A stretch of DNA of 36,516 bases from Thecamonas trahens ATCC 50062 (Eukaryota > Apusozoa > Apusomonadida > Apusomonadidae): the NCBI RefSeq assembly GCF_000142905.1, contig NW_013657671.1, positions 254,385 to 290,900 on the forward strand. The letters are read 5' to 3'. Positions 27,801-34,754 of the stretch are shown piece after piece. Below the pieces are notes generated by a model. It worked only from the letters and a program-made list of their open reading frames with translations, was not told the origin of the DNA and searched no databases. Position numbers and translations under genes: made by a program. Position 1 is the stretch's first letter; every line of letters begins with the position of its first letter.

Positions 27801-30800
27801 ACGAGAACGAGGCATGCGGGAGCGAGCCCTGCGGCAGCGCCACCAGCGGCGACGTGAGATCAAGTCGAGGAATGGGTGTGGCTGCAGCAGGAGGGCCACC
27901 TGACGGCGAAGGCGTGGCCACGCCCCGGGCTTGGAGCTTGCTAAGCACGGCAAGTTCGTTCTTGTACGTTTGAAGCTTGGTACGCAACACATCGTGGGCG
28001 GCGCGAGCTGCGAGGTGCGACCGCTGCATGGTGTGGCGGTGGTGAAGCTCAATGGCGACGTCGTCTTCTAGAGTGGTGAGCAGCGCGCGATTGCGCTCGC
28101 GCGCTGCGTTCTTGAGCGCATTGCATTGGTCAGCTGTAAGCTCGCCGGCGTGGAAGCGGGCATCACACTCGGTGAGCTTCGACTCGAGTGTGCGCACCGC
28201 ATCGGCGCGGGCGACTGCGATGACAGCGCTGCGCTCGGCAGCCTCTACAGTCTGCCGCTGAGCGACGACACTTGCACGCACCGAACGTGGTGTGAAAACA
28301 GTCGAGTTGGACGCCCGTGGGGTGTGGGCCAACTCTTCGAGGCTCACCAGCTCAGCGGTCAAGTTTGCGCGGAGCGTCTTGAGCTTGGCGGAAAGCGCCA
28401 TGGGCTCATCGGCCAGCTCCCGGCGGGCCTTGGCCATGGCCACTTTGGCCTTGGTCTTGGCAATGTCGCGGGCGGCGGCGTGACGACGCTGGGCGGCGGC
28501 GCGCGAGCCCGACTCAAACGCGGCCGCGCCTGCGTCAATCAGGTCGCCGGTCGAGCTGGATGCGGTCTGTTCCGCAGTGTCAAGCTCGAGCAGGACGGCG
28601 ACGGTCGACGACAAGGTCTGCGAGAGCGCAGTCTGTGATGCGGCATCGTAGCGAGCGCCAAAGACCTCAAGCTCATGGTCGAGCGGGTGCGGTGGCGTGG
28701 CGGCAGCAGCGGCAATGGCTGTCGTCACAAGCTCGGCCCGGGCCGCACTCTGTTGACTCTCTGCAGCAGCGGCAGCCGACTCGGATGCGGCTGCAGCCGT
28801 ATGGAGCTTGGCCAGCGCTGACGCCGCAGCTTCCTGCTCCGAGCCAGCCTCGTGAAGCTCAGCTTGTGCGGCGGTGGCGACGTGGGCGCGACGCTCGGCG
28901 AGGTGGCGTGCAGCGGTATGCATCCGCTCACTAACGCATTCGGATTCAAATGCAGCCAGCTTGGCGGCGGCGTCGGCACCGCCGCTGGCTGTATCAATCT
29001 CCTGGAGAAGTTCCAGGCGAGCGTGGAGCGCGTGGTCGAGCTGATCAAGCTCAAGCGCGTGCCGTGCGTCAAGAACTTGCAGCTGGAGCGACTGTGCGGC
29101 CTGACGCGAGGCAAGAGCTTGCTTGCGACCAGCAAGAAGTGCAGCAAGGTCAGCATCGGCGTCGGCTCGAGCCCGCTCAGCCGCGGCAACATACTTGGAC
29201 GAGACAGCAGCAGCGGCACGCGGGTCGGAAGCAAGCGCGCGCTCGCGCTCGCATGAGAGCATGAGTGAGGCAGTGAGTGCAGCAACACGGGCATCGTGCT
29301 GGTGGCGGAGCGTCTCCATGTGCAGCGCCAGCGCCATGTTCTCAGCCAGGTGCTGGTCGTTAAGGGCGAGACGGTGATGGGCCTCTTCAAGCTTGGCCTC
29401 GTCTCGAACCGTCTCCATAGCAACTTGCAGCTTGGCCGAGGCAATGGCATCGCTGAGCTGGACACCCGAGCGGTTGAGCTCGTGCGACGAAGCGTCGAGC
29501 GAGGTCGCGAGCGCGAGCTCGCGGTGCTGCTGCCGCGCACCTAGCGCCGCCTTTTCCAGCGCGTACTGCTTGTGACGGAGAACCGCGAGCTGGACGTCAT
29601 GCTCAATGGTGTGTTGGAGTGCAGCGCGCGCTGATCCACTGCGGGCCTCGAGCCGCGCCTTGTGCTTGGCCTCAAGCTTGTCACGCTCGACGGCAGCCTC
29701 GTACTCGAGTGTCTTGATTCGAGTTTCGGCAGCCGCCCGGATGATGGTGGCCTCGTCCGAGCCGGGCTCGACGTCCGAAAGTGCCGTCGTGAGCGCTTGA
29801 GCTTCGCGGGCAACACCCTCGGCAAGCTGCCGATCGAGGGCATGGATGCTTACCGAGAGCGAGTCGTTGGCGGACGCCTCGTGGACTGCGAGATCAAGAT
29901 CGAGCTTGGCCCGGAGCGAGGCGTGGCGGAGAGCAAGGACGGTGGCCTCGTGACGCGGGAGCTTGGCAAGTTCTGTCTCATACTCGGATCCAGCTCTTGT
30001 ACCAGCACTGCGGAGGTGCGCCTCTACAGAAGGAGAAGACACACCCGGCTCGGGTGGCTCCAAACCGACGAGCCTGTTTTCGTACGCAGCGTCGGCGGCG
30101 GAGATGCCCGACTCGCGGGCGCGGCCTGCTATGACGGCCATATGAAATACGAGCTGGTCGCGGGCAAGCTCCACCGGCAGCGGATCCGCGAGTGAGACGC
30201 AGGCCCGCAAGTCCTGGCCCAGCGCCTGAACTTGTTCGGTGAGGCCGGTCTTGATCGAGGTCAGCGCCGCGTTGAGCTCGAGACGGGCGGCCGAGGAGAG
30301 CGAGCGCGAGGCTGAAAGAGCATCGGGATCCGAGGGAAGAACAAACGAACCGAGCGATTCCACTAGGACCCGAGCCGGGTCGACGAGGATGCCGTGCTTG
30401 GCCTTGGCCGCAAAGTAGCGAACGCCCTCCACAGTCCCGTCGTGCTTGCCCGCCCGCTTGTCGAGCTCGATGCCGGCCCACACGCCCGAGGCAAAGGCGA
30501 CCGGGCCGAGGTATCGCAGCGAGCCGACTAGACGCGAGTTGACCATGACCCGAGCGCCGAGCGGGATCGGCCCACCGCGGAACGCCGCCTGCTGCGACTT
30601 TGGTACATGCGGAAGGAGGTCGAGCGGCGCCGCGCCGGCCGGGTGCAGCGAACGCAGATAGCGCGCCACCTCGGTGGCAGCGCCGAGAGGCTCGCTCAAG
30701 TTTGCTAGCAGCGGCTGGGCCAGCGCCGGACAGGCCAGCGCCTTGCGGAGCGCAGCTTCGGCGGCGGCCGGCGCCGCCGCCAGGACGTCGACTACGGCCT

Positions 30801-30918
30801 GAGGCGCACCCGAGAGCCGCGCGAGCGTCCCCAGCGCGACCCGCACCGCAGTTCCGCTCCACTGCGCACCCGCCCGCGGTGGATGGGCCTTGCGGAGCGA
30901 GTGTGGTACGTGCTCCAT
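24862..30918 (-). CDS. CAP-Gly domain formin
   Basis: 2,018 residues in a single exon; an in-frame TGA sits three codons before ATG 30918. Order: an Ala-rich helical N-terminus; a CAP-Gly domain (about 120-186) with GVWAGIELD, GKHDGTVEGVRYF and HGILVDP, which bind microtubule plus-end EEY/F tails or EB partners; about 800 residues of Ala/Glu/Arg/Leu-rich predicted coiled coil; a formin GBD/FH3-like armadillo region (about 1076-1360); a second short coil; FH1 (about 1575-1630) with five or six Pro7-8 tracts separated by glycines, for profilin-actin; FH2 (about 1640-1955) beginning PMKKLHWTKLKP, with KKSNAIGILMAQIK, LPTPDEIETL, AVGNFMNGYP and LNKLRDTKSQDN; and a basic C-terminus (KKRRREAARAARH) where a DAD would lie. 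The FH2 residues for actin binding appear kept, so nucleation is predicted. The architecture would link microtubule ends to actin assembly. The cyclase stop lies 66 bp away, convergent. Confidence 0.92.
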   Translation of the reverse strand: MEHVPHSLRKAHPPRAGAQWSGTAVRVALGTLARLSGAPQAVVDVLAAAPAAAEAALRKALACPALAQPLLANLSEPLGAATEVARYLRSLHPAGAAPLDLLPHVPKSQQAAFRGGPIPLGARVMVNSRLVGSLRYLGPVAFASGVWAGIELDKRAGKHDGTVEGVRYFAAKAKHGILVDPARVLVESLGSFVLPSDPDALSASRSLSSAARLELNAALTSIKTGLTEQVQALGQDLRACVSLADPLPVELARDQLVFHMAVIAGRARESGISAADAAYENRLVGLEPPEPGVSSPSVEAHLRSAGTRAGSEYETELAKLPRHEATVLALRHASLRAKLDLDLAVHEASANDSLSVSIHALDRQLAEGVAREAQALTTALSDVEPGSDEATIIRAAAETRIKTLEYEAAVERDKLEAKHKARLEARSGSARAALQHTIEHDVQLAVLRHKQYALEKAALGARQQHRELALATSLDASSHELNRSGVQLSDAIASAKLQVAMETVRDEAKLEEAHHRLALNDQHLAENMALALHMETLRHQHDARVAALTASLMLSCERERALASDPRAAAAVSSKYVAAAERARADADADLAALLAGRKQALASRQAAQSLQLQVLDARHALELDQLDHALHARLELLQEIDTASGGADAAAKLAAFESECVSERMHTAARHLAERRAHVATAAQAELHEAGSEQEAAASALAKLHTAAAASESAAAAAESQQSAARAELVTTAIAAAAATPPHPLDHELEVFGARYDAASQTALSQTLSSTVAVLLELDTAEQTASSSTGDLIDAGAAAFESGSRAAAQRRHAAARDIAKTKAKVAMAKARRELADEPMALSAKLKTLRANLTAELVSLEELAHTPRASNSTVFTPRSVRASVVAQRQTVEAAERSAVIAVARADAVRTLESKLTECDARFHAGELTADQCNALKNAARERNRALLTTLEDDVAIELHHRHTMQRSHLAARAAHDVLRTKLQTYKNELAVLSKLQARGVATPSPSGGPPAAATPIPRLDLTSPLVALPQGSLPHASFSFSGSVTPLSTPAATPGESPRVASPSSEPEPGSSSGSDVELYKAPQYFATMLKLGDESLSHEALRRALRAGGASFAAELDDGGGLDAIVENLVMASRAPKLTPPEQASVANVAHSLAELLAVSPQHFDVVERHGSARGAIVSLLRWPLPALREPLLQVLLAWVGREPSANAHAHLRAFEQVAQDWRYPYRFKHVLGLVGSANSDFELARLALQLLNAVLDGLGDADARAALREEWMAHGLGAALNAFEDDTEAYGDAADALVAFREQAAADGAALVMHGVDMRSPSAMAQFLAEHLRVGSQRAYHAFVAIMQLLVSLPTLGSLAEASWPLLAERLARMVDVPTADELATCAQPLRDEGHPALTAAMGYLAEINELPGTTVPRTLRMQASTHTRAYVDGLVNRVCTLEDELAASLKRASDLESTRPEVAHALDVHAANVAAIRQQARDAQRAAVSMYEARLKAEARRAAKAVEHYSLEITRLSRKVAATLKKAAMLDIDADSRLKAARVRFRLGVRRIIVKRRMAASFAVTHVDGRRAGGAGVLTGGPPPPPPPPGRGPPPPPPPPGGGRGPPPPPPPGGPRPPPPPGAGLGRGAALRKPRLPMKKLHWTKLKPAQVRGTVFESMHPEKWTLDYEQLESLFTSSRPKLQAASAAPSKPKKVLLLDGKKSNAIGILMAQIKVPPEALREAILDLDTRVLNEDAVCGLLKQLPTPDEIETLASYDGDLGVLGKSERVVMAIMDVPRLRPRLESIRTKLQFEERSTDITTGLTMVSAALTDILESQALSKVLELVLAVGNFMNGYPSLGFRLSFLNKLRDTKSQDNRTTLLHVLVDFLATKHPNVLCFVEDLSHVEQGARYSLELLEAQVTELTVALKVIGRELELVAPTDRFVEVMGVFAEGANAALADMHNSIAAIKTTYAKTAKAYGESPAKVKAQEFCGKFLDFVLAVQKAQRDNQRQREREAKKRRREAARAARHGHPN

Positions 30919-31061
30919 GCGCCCGTGTCAAGTGACGGCTATCGGCACCTGGAGCGGGAGGTTGCGGCGTAGGTGAAACAGCGTGGGCGGGCTGAGATCC
31001 CGGCGGACCCAGCGCCGGGCACAAACAGCAGTGTATGTCTCAACTTCAACAATGATTGCTC

Positions 31062-31868
31062 TCATATATCAAGGGCAGAGACGACGGCGGACCAATCAAA
31101 GTCGTCGTCGAGGCCGGTGATGCCGTTGGATGGCGGAGATGCGGGGATGGATGCAGCCGGCGCAGCCGGTGCTGCCGGGCGTGACGGCGAGTCGAGAACA
31201 ATGACTTCGCCCGGCGAGCGAGGCCGAGGCTGAGGGCGAGCGCGGGCAGAAACACCCCGAACGGCCGCGTCGTCATCCGAGTCAGACGAGGAGATCGAGA
31301 TGGAGATGGAGATGTCGCCAATGGCGCTGCGCCTGGCCGCCGCAGTGGCAGGCGCAGACAGAGCAGCCGCGGACGCAGGAGCAGGCGCAGACGGAGCAGC
31401 CGGGCGCGGAAGCAAATCGGCGTCAATGTCAAAGCAAACGCTACGCGGCTGGTCCGGGGGGCACGAGGCCGACGCCGCCTTGGACGCCGCCTTGGACGGC
31501 TTGGACACCGACTTGGACGTCTTGCGGCGCTTGGACGGCCGCGATGGCAGCGCGTCGAGCGCGTCGGCCACCCGTTGGCGGACCTTGGGGAGCCTCCGCG
31601 CACAGAGGAGGACATCCTTTTCGGTCACGTTCTTGCGCTTGCCGTGGCGAGCAAAGGAGAGCGCGTCTGTTCCGACACACACGGTGTAACCGGCTGCGAG
31701 CGAGGCAAGGATGCCGACCAGGGCGGTCGACGCAGGACGGCTCACCTCGCGGCCCTCGGCCTCACACAGGACGCCGGTGGCAAACACCATCTCCTCGGTC
31801 AGCACAGCCTCGCGCCTCCCGGGGCCCGGCTCACTCATGATCGAACCCCCCGTGTGCCCTGCAGACAT
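31062..31868 (-). CDS. CENPS: CENP-S/MHF1-like histone-fold protein with long SIM-containing tail
   Basis: 268 residues from ATG 31868 (258 if the next ATG at 31838 is used). The histone fold spans about 20-100: LTEEMVFATGVLCEAEG, PASTALVGILASLA and the most telling FARHGKRKNVTEKDVLLCARR, which aligns with the CENP-S sequence around FARHAKR..TEDVKLLARR. CENP-S/MHF1 pairs with CENP-X/MHF2, binds DNA branches with FANCM in fork repair and sits in the inner kinetochore. The usual protein is about 140 residues; this one adds a 160-residue tail with a basic nuclear-signal-like segment (PSKRRKTSK), an Ala/Pro-rich spacer and two SUMO-interaction-like motifs (ISISISISSSDSDDD, about 186-200; VIVLDSP, about 222-228). 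It is upstream of the formin on the same strand, with 143 bp between. CENP-S versus another CENP-T/W-type fold is inferred from the one strong block. Confidence 0.75.
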   Translation of the reverse strand: MSAGHTGGSIMSEPGPGRREAVLTEEMVFATGVLCEAEGREVSRPASTALVGILASLAAGYTVCVGTDALSFARHGKRKNVTEKDVLLCARRLPKVRQRVADALDALPSRPSKRRKTSKSVSKPSKAASKAASASCPPDQPRSVCFDIDADLLPRPAAPSAPAPASAAALSAPATAAARRSAIGDISISISISSSDSDDDAAVRGVSARARPQPRPRSPGEVIVLDSPSRPAAPAAPAASIPASPPSNGITGLDDDFDWSAVVSALDI

Positions 31869-32205
31869 GCACTCTCTGCGGGCGTGAGAGGTGTATTCGT
31901 GGCATGGTCAGCCCTGGCCGCTTTGGCTAGTGCTGGTGCCTTCAGGAAGAGTCGCTGGCTTGCAGCCTCCCAGTTTCCCGAAGCGTGGCTCCGACCGACC
32001 AAAAAAGGTCGTAGAAGGTGTGCAGGCCACAAACGGACAACTACCTGCCGAGACCAACTGATTCCATCCGAGGTTACACCCGACGCCAGACGCAGACGCC
32101 GACGAGGGCAACAAGAGAGAGCCCACTTCCGCCTGCAGCCAACCAAGTAGCAGTCACACTTTGCACTCCAACCACACACCTTTCGTTCCTTCCCAGCACC
32201 GCGCT
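31869..32205. promoter_or_regulatory. Divergent intergenic region, CENP-S-like / HSCB
   Basis: 337 bp between divergent starts. Nothing coding is recognised. A short A6 run at about 32000 and a CACACAC stretch shortly before the HSCB start are the only low-complexity features. Confidence 0.4.
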
Positions 32206-33042
32206 ATGTTCCGCTTGGTAGCCACGCAGAGCCTCGCTCCGCAGCGGCTGGCCAGGTTCGTGATCGGCTCGGAATTGCCTTCCTTCTTTGCCAAACGCGT
32301 GCGTGTCGCGTCATTCGGCTCGGCGGCAGCCTTTGCTCGTGCGGCCGAGGCTGCCGCTGGCTCCAACACCGCATCTAACATGTCCGGCGATGCGCCGTGG
32401 ATGGGCGCTGCACCTGAGCGCGACGCATGCTGGTCTTGCGGCTCAGGCGTCGCCCAGAGCGCCAGCCTCACGTGCGGCTCGTGCGGCTCGGTCCTTCCGC
32501 TCCCCGACAAGGAGCCTGACCTCTTTGCCGTCCTCGGCCTCCCACGAACGTACAAGGTCGACACCGGCCGCCTAGAGACAGCGTTCAAGAAGGCGCAGCG
32601 GGCCATGCATCCCGACCGCTTTGCCGCCGCAGCCGGGCCCGAGGAGACGTACGCCTCGCAAGCCTCGGCCCTGTGCAACAAGGCTGTCGGTGTCCTCCGC
32701 GACCCGATCGAGCGGGCCATGTACCTCCTCGCCTCGTCGGGCTATGACCTGGAAGAAATGACTCTTGCCGATGAGCCCGAGCTCCTTATGGAGGTGCTTG
32801 AGGCCCAAGAGGAGGTCGCCGAGGCCACGGACCTCGACTTGCTGCACCAGCTGCAGGCCCAGGCCGAGGCCCGATGCGCCTCCACAGAAGCCGCCTTTGC
32901 CGCCCTCATCGACGGCCCATCTGATAACTTGCCTGCTGCCCAGCGCAAGGCCATCGAGATGAAGTACTGGAACAACATCCGCGAGGCCGCCAATGACCAC
33001 ATTGCCCGTCTCGAGAAGCGCTCGTACTCGGACCGCGTGTGA
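32206..33042 (+). CDS. HSCB: Mitochondrial Fe-S cluster co-chaperone HSCB (Jac1)
   Basis: 278 residues from ATG 32206; the frame reaches upstream only to a TTG. J-protein co-chaperone that brings the ISCU-bound Fe-S cluster to mitochondrial HSP70 and stimulates its ATPase. The N-terminus (MFRLVATQSLAPQRLARFV, with Arg and few acids) looks like a mitochondrial presequence. It is followed by the tetracysteine zinc site found in animal-type HSCB, CWSCG..CGSCG (C75, C78, C90, C93), a J domain with the essential HPD at 135-137 (MHPDRF), LCNKAVGVLRDPIERAMYLL, and the C-terminal three-helix ISCU-binding domain (LLMEVLEAQEEVAEA ... MKYWNNI). All family features are complete. It is convergent with the TauE gene, 105 bp between stops. 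Confidence 0.93.
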   Translation: MFRLVATQSLAPQRLARFVIGSELPSFFAKRVRVASFGSAAAFARAAEAAAGSNTASNMSGDAPWMGAAPERDACWSCGSGVAQSASLTCGSCGSVLPLPDKEPDLFAVLGLPRTYKVDTGRLETAFKKAQRAMHPDRFAAAAGPEETYASQASALCNKAVGVLRDPIERAMYLLASSGYDLEEMTLADEPELLMEVLEAQEEVAEATDLDLLHQLQAQAEARCASTEAAFAALIDGPSDNLPAAQRKAIEMKYWNNIREAANDHIARLEKRSYSDRV

Positions 33043-33147
33043 GGATGGAGTGCTGTCACACCCTTCATCCCACCTCCGATATCTTGTGTGCGGCCGTCCT
33101 GTACCCGGTTGTCACTTCCTTTACAGCGGCGCGCAAACGCCGCCGTC

Positions 33148-34713
33148 TCAGCACGGCGTGGAGAATCCCATTGAAGCTCCCGATGCCAGCTCTTTCACCA
33201 CGCTGACTGCGCCTGTATACGTCAGCAGCGCCGTCGAGAGGCCGATGACGCCCGCAACAAGAAAGGCAATAAGCGACTGGGTCCCGGTCCGCGCTACCGC
33301 AGCGCGCAGCAAATACTGGCCGCACAGCGCCGCAACAAAGCCCCAGCCCGCAAACCAGGCCGCGTACGGTAGCGCCAGCTGGCCGAGAACTACAAACTGG
33401 GCCACCGTCGCAGACGACGTGAACATGATCATAAAGCCCGAGGTTGCCGTTGACGCGCTCGGCTCCATACCCAGCTCGAGCAGCAGCGGGCCCTTGATCA
33501 TCCCACCGCCAATGCCCATCAGCCCGGCAGCAACGCCGGCGCCAAACGAGTACCGTGGAATGACCTTGGTCGTGTGCGCCGTCCAGCGGATGTCCGACGG
33601 CAGAAAGGTGTATCCAGCAGCCTCCTTGGCCGCGTGCTCGCGCCGTAGGCAACCTCCGATCCACACCGTCACCAGCCAAGCGCCGGGTAGCGCTGCGGCC
33701 AGAACCAGCCAGTAACCGGCCGAGCACGGCTCGATGCCCACCACCGACCGCGCTCCATGTCCGCCCTTGATCATCGAGAGCACAAGGACCGCCAGCCACA
33801 CCGCACCCACGCTTGCCACCTTGCCCATCGGGATTCTAGCCTCGGCCGCGCGGATTGCCGCCAGCTCTGGCGAGAGTCCTGCGACCTCGCTGGCGCCGCT
33901 AGCATTGGCTTCATCCGAGAGCACGCTGTCGCGCTTGCTCACCGCCGTCTCGCGCGCAGCAATGGCTTTGGCCTTGGCATACGTCCGCAGCGTGGTCGCC
34001 GTGAGGAGGACAATGAGTAGGCCGAGAATGAGCCACGAGGGGAGGACCGTGTTGAGCAAGACGCCCAGAATCGAGCCGGCAAGCGTCATCGGCTCGAGCA
34101 TGAGAACAACCGCATAGTCGATGAGCGGACGTGACGCAGCAGGGTGCCGCCGACGCGCAGCGACCACAAAGTTGGCTAGCGCCGAGCCAAAAATGGTGGC
34201 CTTGGAGAGCGGGATGGCCTCTGACGGCGCAAAGCCCATGACGAGGACAAAGAGCGGGACAAAGAGCCCACCGCCGCCAAGACCGGCACCAGCAGCAAGC
34301 GCCGCGCCGAGAACAACCCCAAGAGTCCCTGTCAGGTCCGTCGCCGCCAGCGGGAGCAGCGGCTTGTGGACACAGAGCGCAGTCTCTGCATCGCACACCA
34401 GATCCTGCCCGCGCACGTCGCACTCACCATCGCTCGTGCAGCGGACGCACTCGAGCACCACCCCATCACAGAGCCAGCCGGGCGGACACTGCGCTGCGTT
34501 GATGCACGGTACGGCCCACCCAGCCTCGCCCAAGTCTTGCCCATCATGGACATGCGCCGCCTCCGCTACCGCCTTGCTCCCGCCCCCCACACCCGCCACC
34601 GCCACCGCCGCCGCCACCGCCACCGCCAGCAACGCCCGCCAGTGCCAGTGCGAGGCCACTCGTCTTCGCCCCCGCGCCCGCTCCGCTCTCCGCTCGCCCC
34701 GGTTCGCAGTCAT
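33148..34713 (-). CDS. TauE/SafE-family membrane transporter with Cys-rich ectodomain
   Basis: 521 residues from ATG 34713; upstream codons in frame lack ATG. A basic N-terminus and a hydrophobic segment (ALLAVAVAAAVAVAGV, about 27-42) act as signal peptide or anchor. An extracellular segment of eight cysteines follows (C70, C76, C82, C89, C92, C98, C107, C114), enough for four disulfides. Then come two homologous halves of about four membrane spans each. Each half opens with the family's glycine motif: AGAGLGGGGLFVPLF (about 141-155) and AAGLMGIGGGMIKGPLLLELG. A loop of about 60 charged residues divides the halves. The family exports or imports sulfite, sulfoacetate and other organosulfur anions in bacteria, and similar proteins occur in plants and protists. 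The substrate here is unknown. The start is only 41 bp from the divergent neighbour. Confidence 0.85.
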   Translation of the reverse strand: MTANRGERRAERARGRRRVASHWHWRALLAVAVAAAVAVAGVGGGSKAVAEAAHVHDGQDLGEAGWAVPCINAAQCPPGWLCDGVVLECVRCTSDGECDVRGQDLVCDAETALCVHKPLLPLAATDLTGTLGVVLGAALAAGAGLGGGGLFVPLFVLVMGFAPSEAIPLSKATIFGSALANFVVAARRRHPAASRPLIDYAVVLMLEPMTLAGSILGVLLNTVLPSWLILGLLIVLLTATTLRTYAKAKAIAARETAVSKRDSVLSDEANASGASEVAGLSPELAAIRAAEARIPMGKVASVGAVWLAVLVLSMIKGGHGARSVVGIEPCSAGYWLVLAAALPGAWLVTVWIGGCLRREHAAKEAAGYTFLPSDIRWTAHTTKVIPRYSFGAGVAAGLMGIGGGMIKGPLLLELGMEPSASTATSGFMIMFTSSATVAQFVVLGQLALPYAAWFAGWGFVAALCGQYLLRAAVARTGTQSLIAFLVAGVIGLSTALLTYTGAVSVVKELASGASMGFSTPC

Positions 34714-34754
34714 CCAGTCCACTCCGGGCGCCCTCTCTTTCTGCAAGGTCAAGT
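34714..34754. promoter_or_regulatory. 41-bp divergent start-to-start interval
   Basis: Only 41 bp separate ATG 34713 (minus) and ATG 34755 (plus). Leaders must therefore overlap the opposite coding region, or the real starts are internal: Met47 of the plus gene at 34893 is an alternative. Confidence 0.5.
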
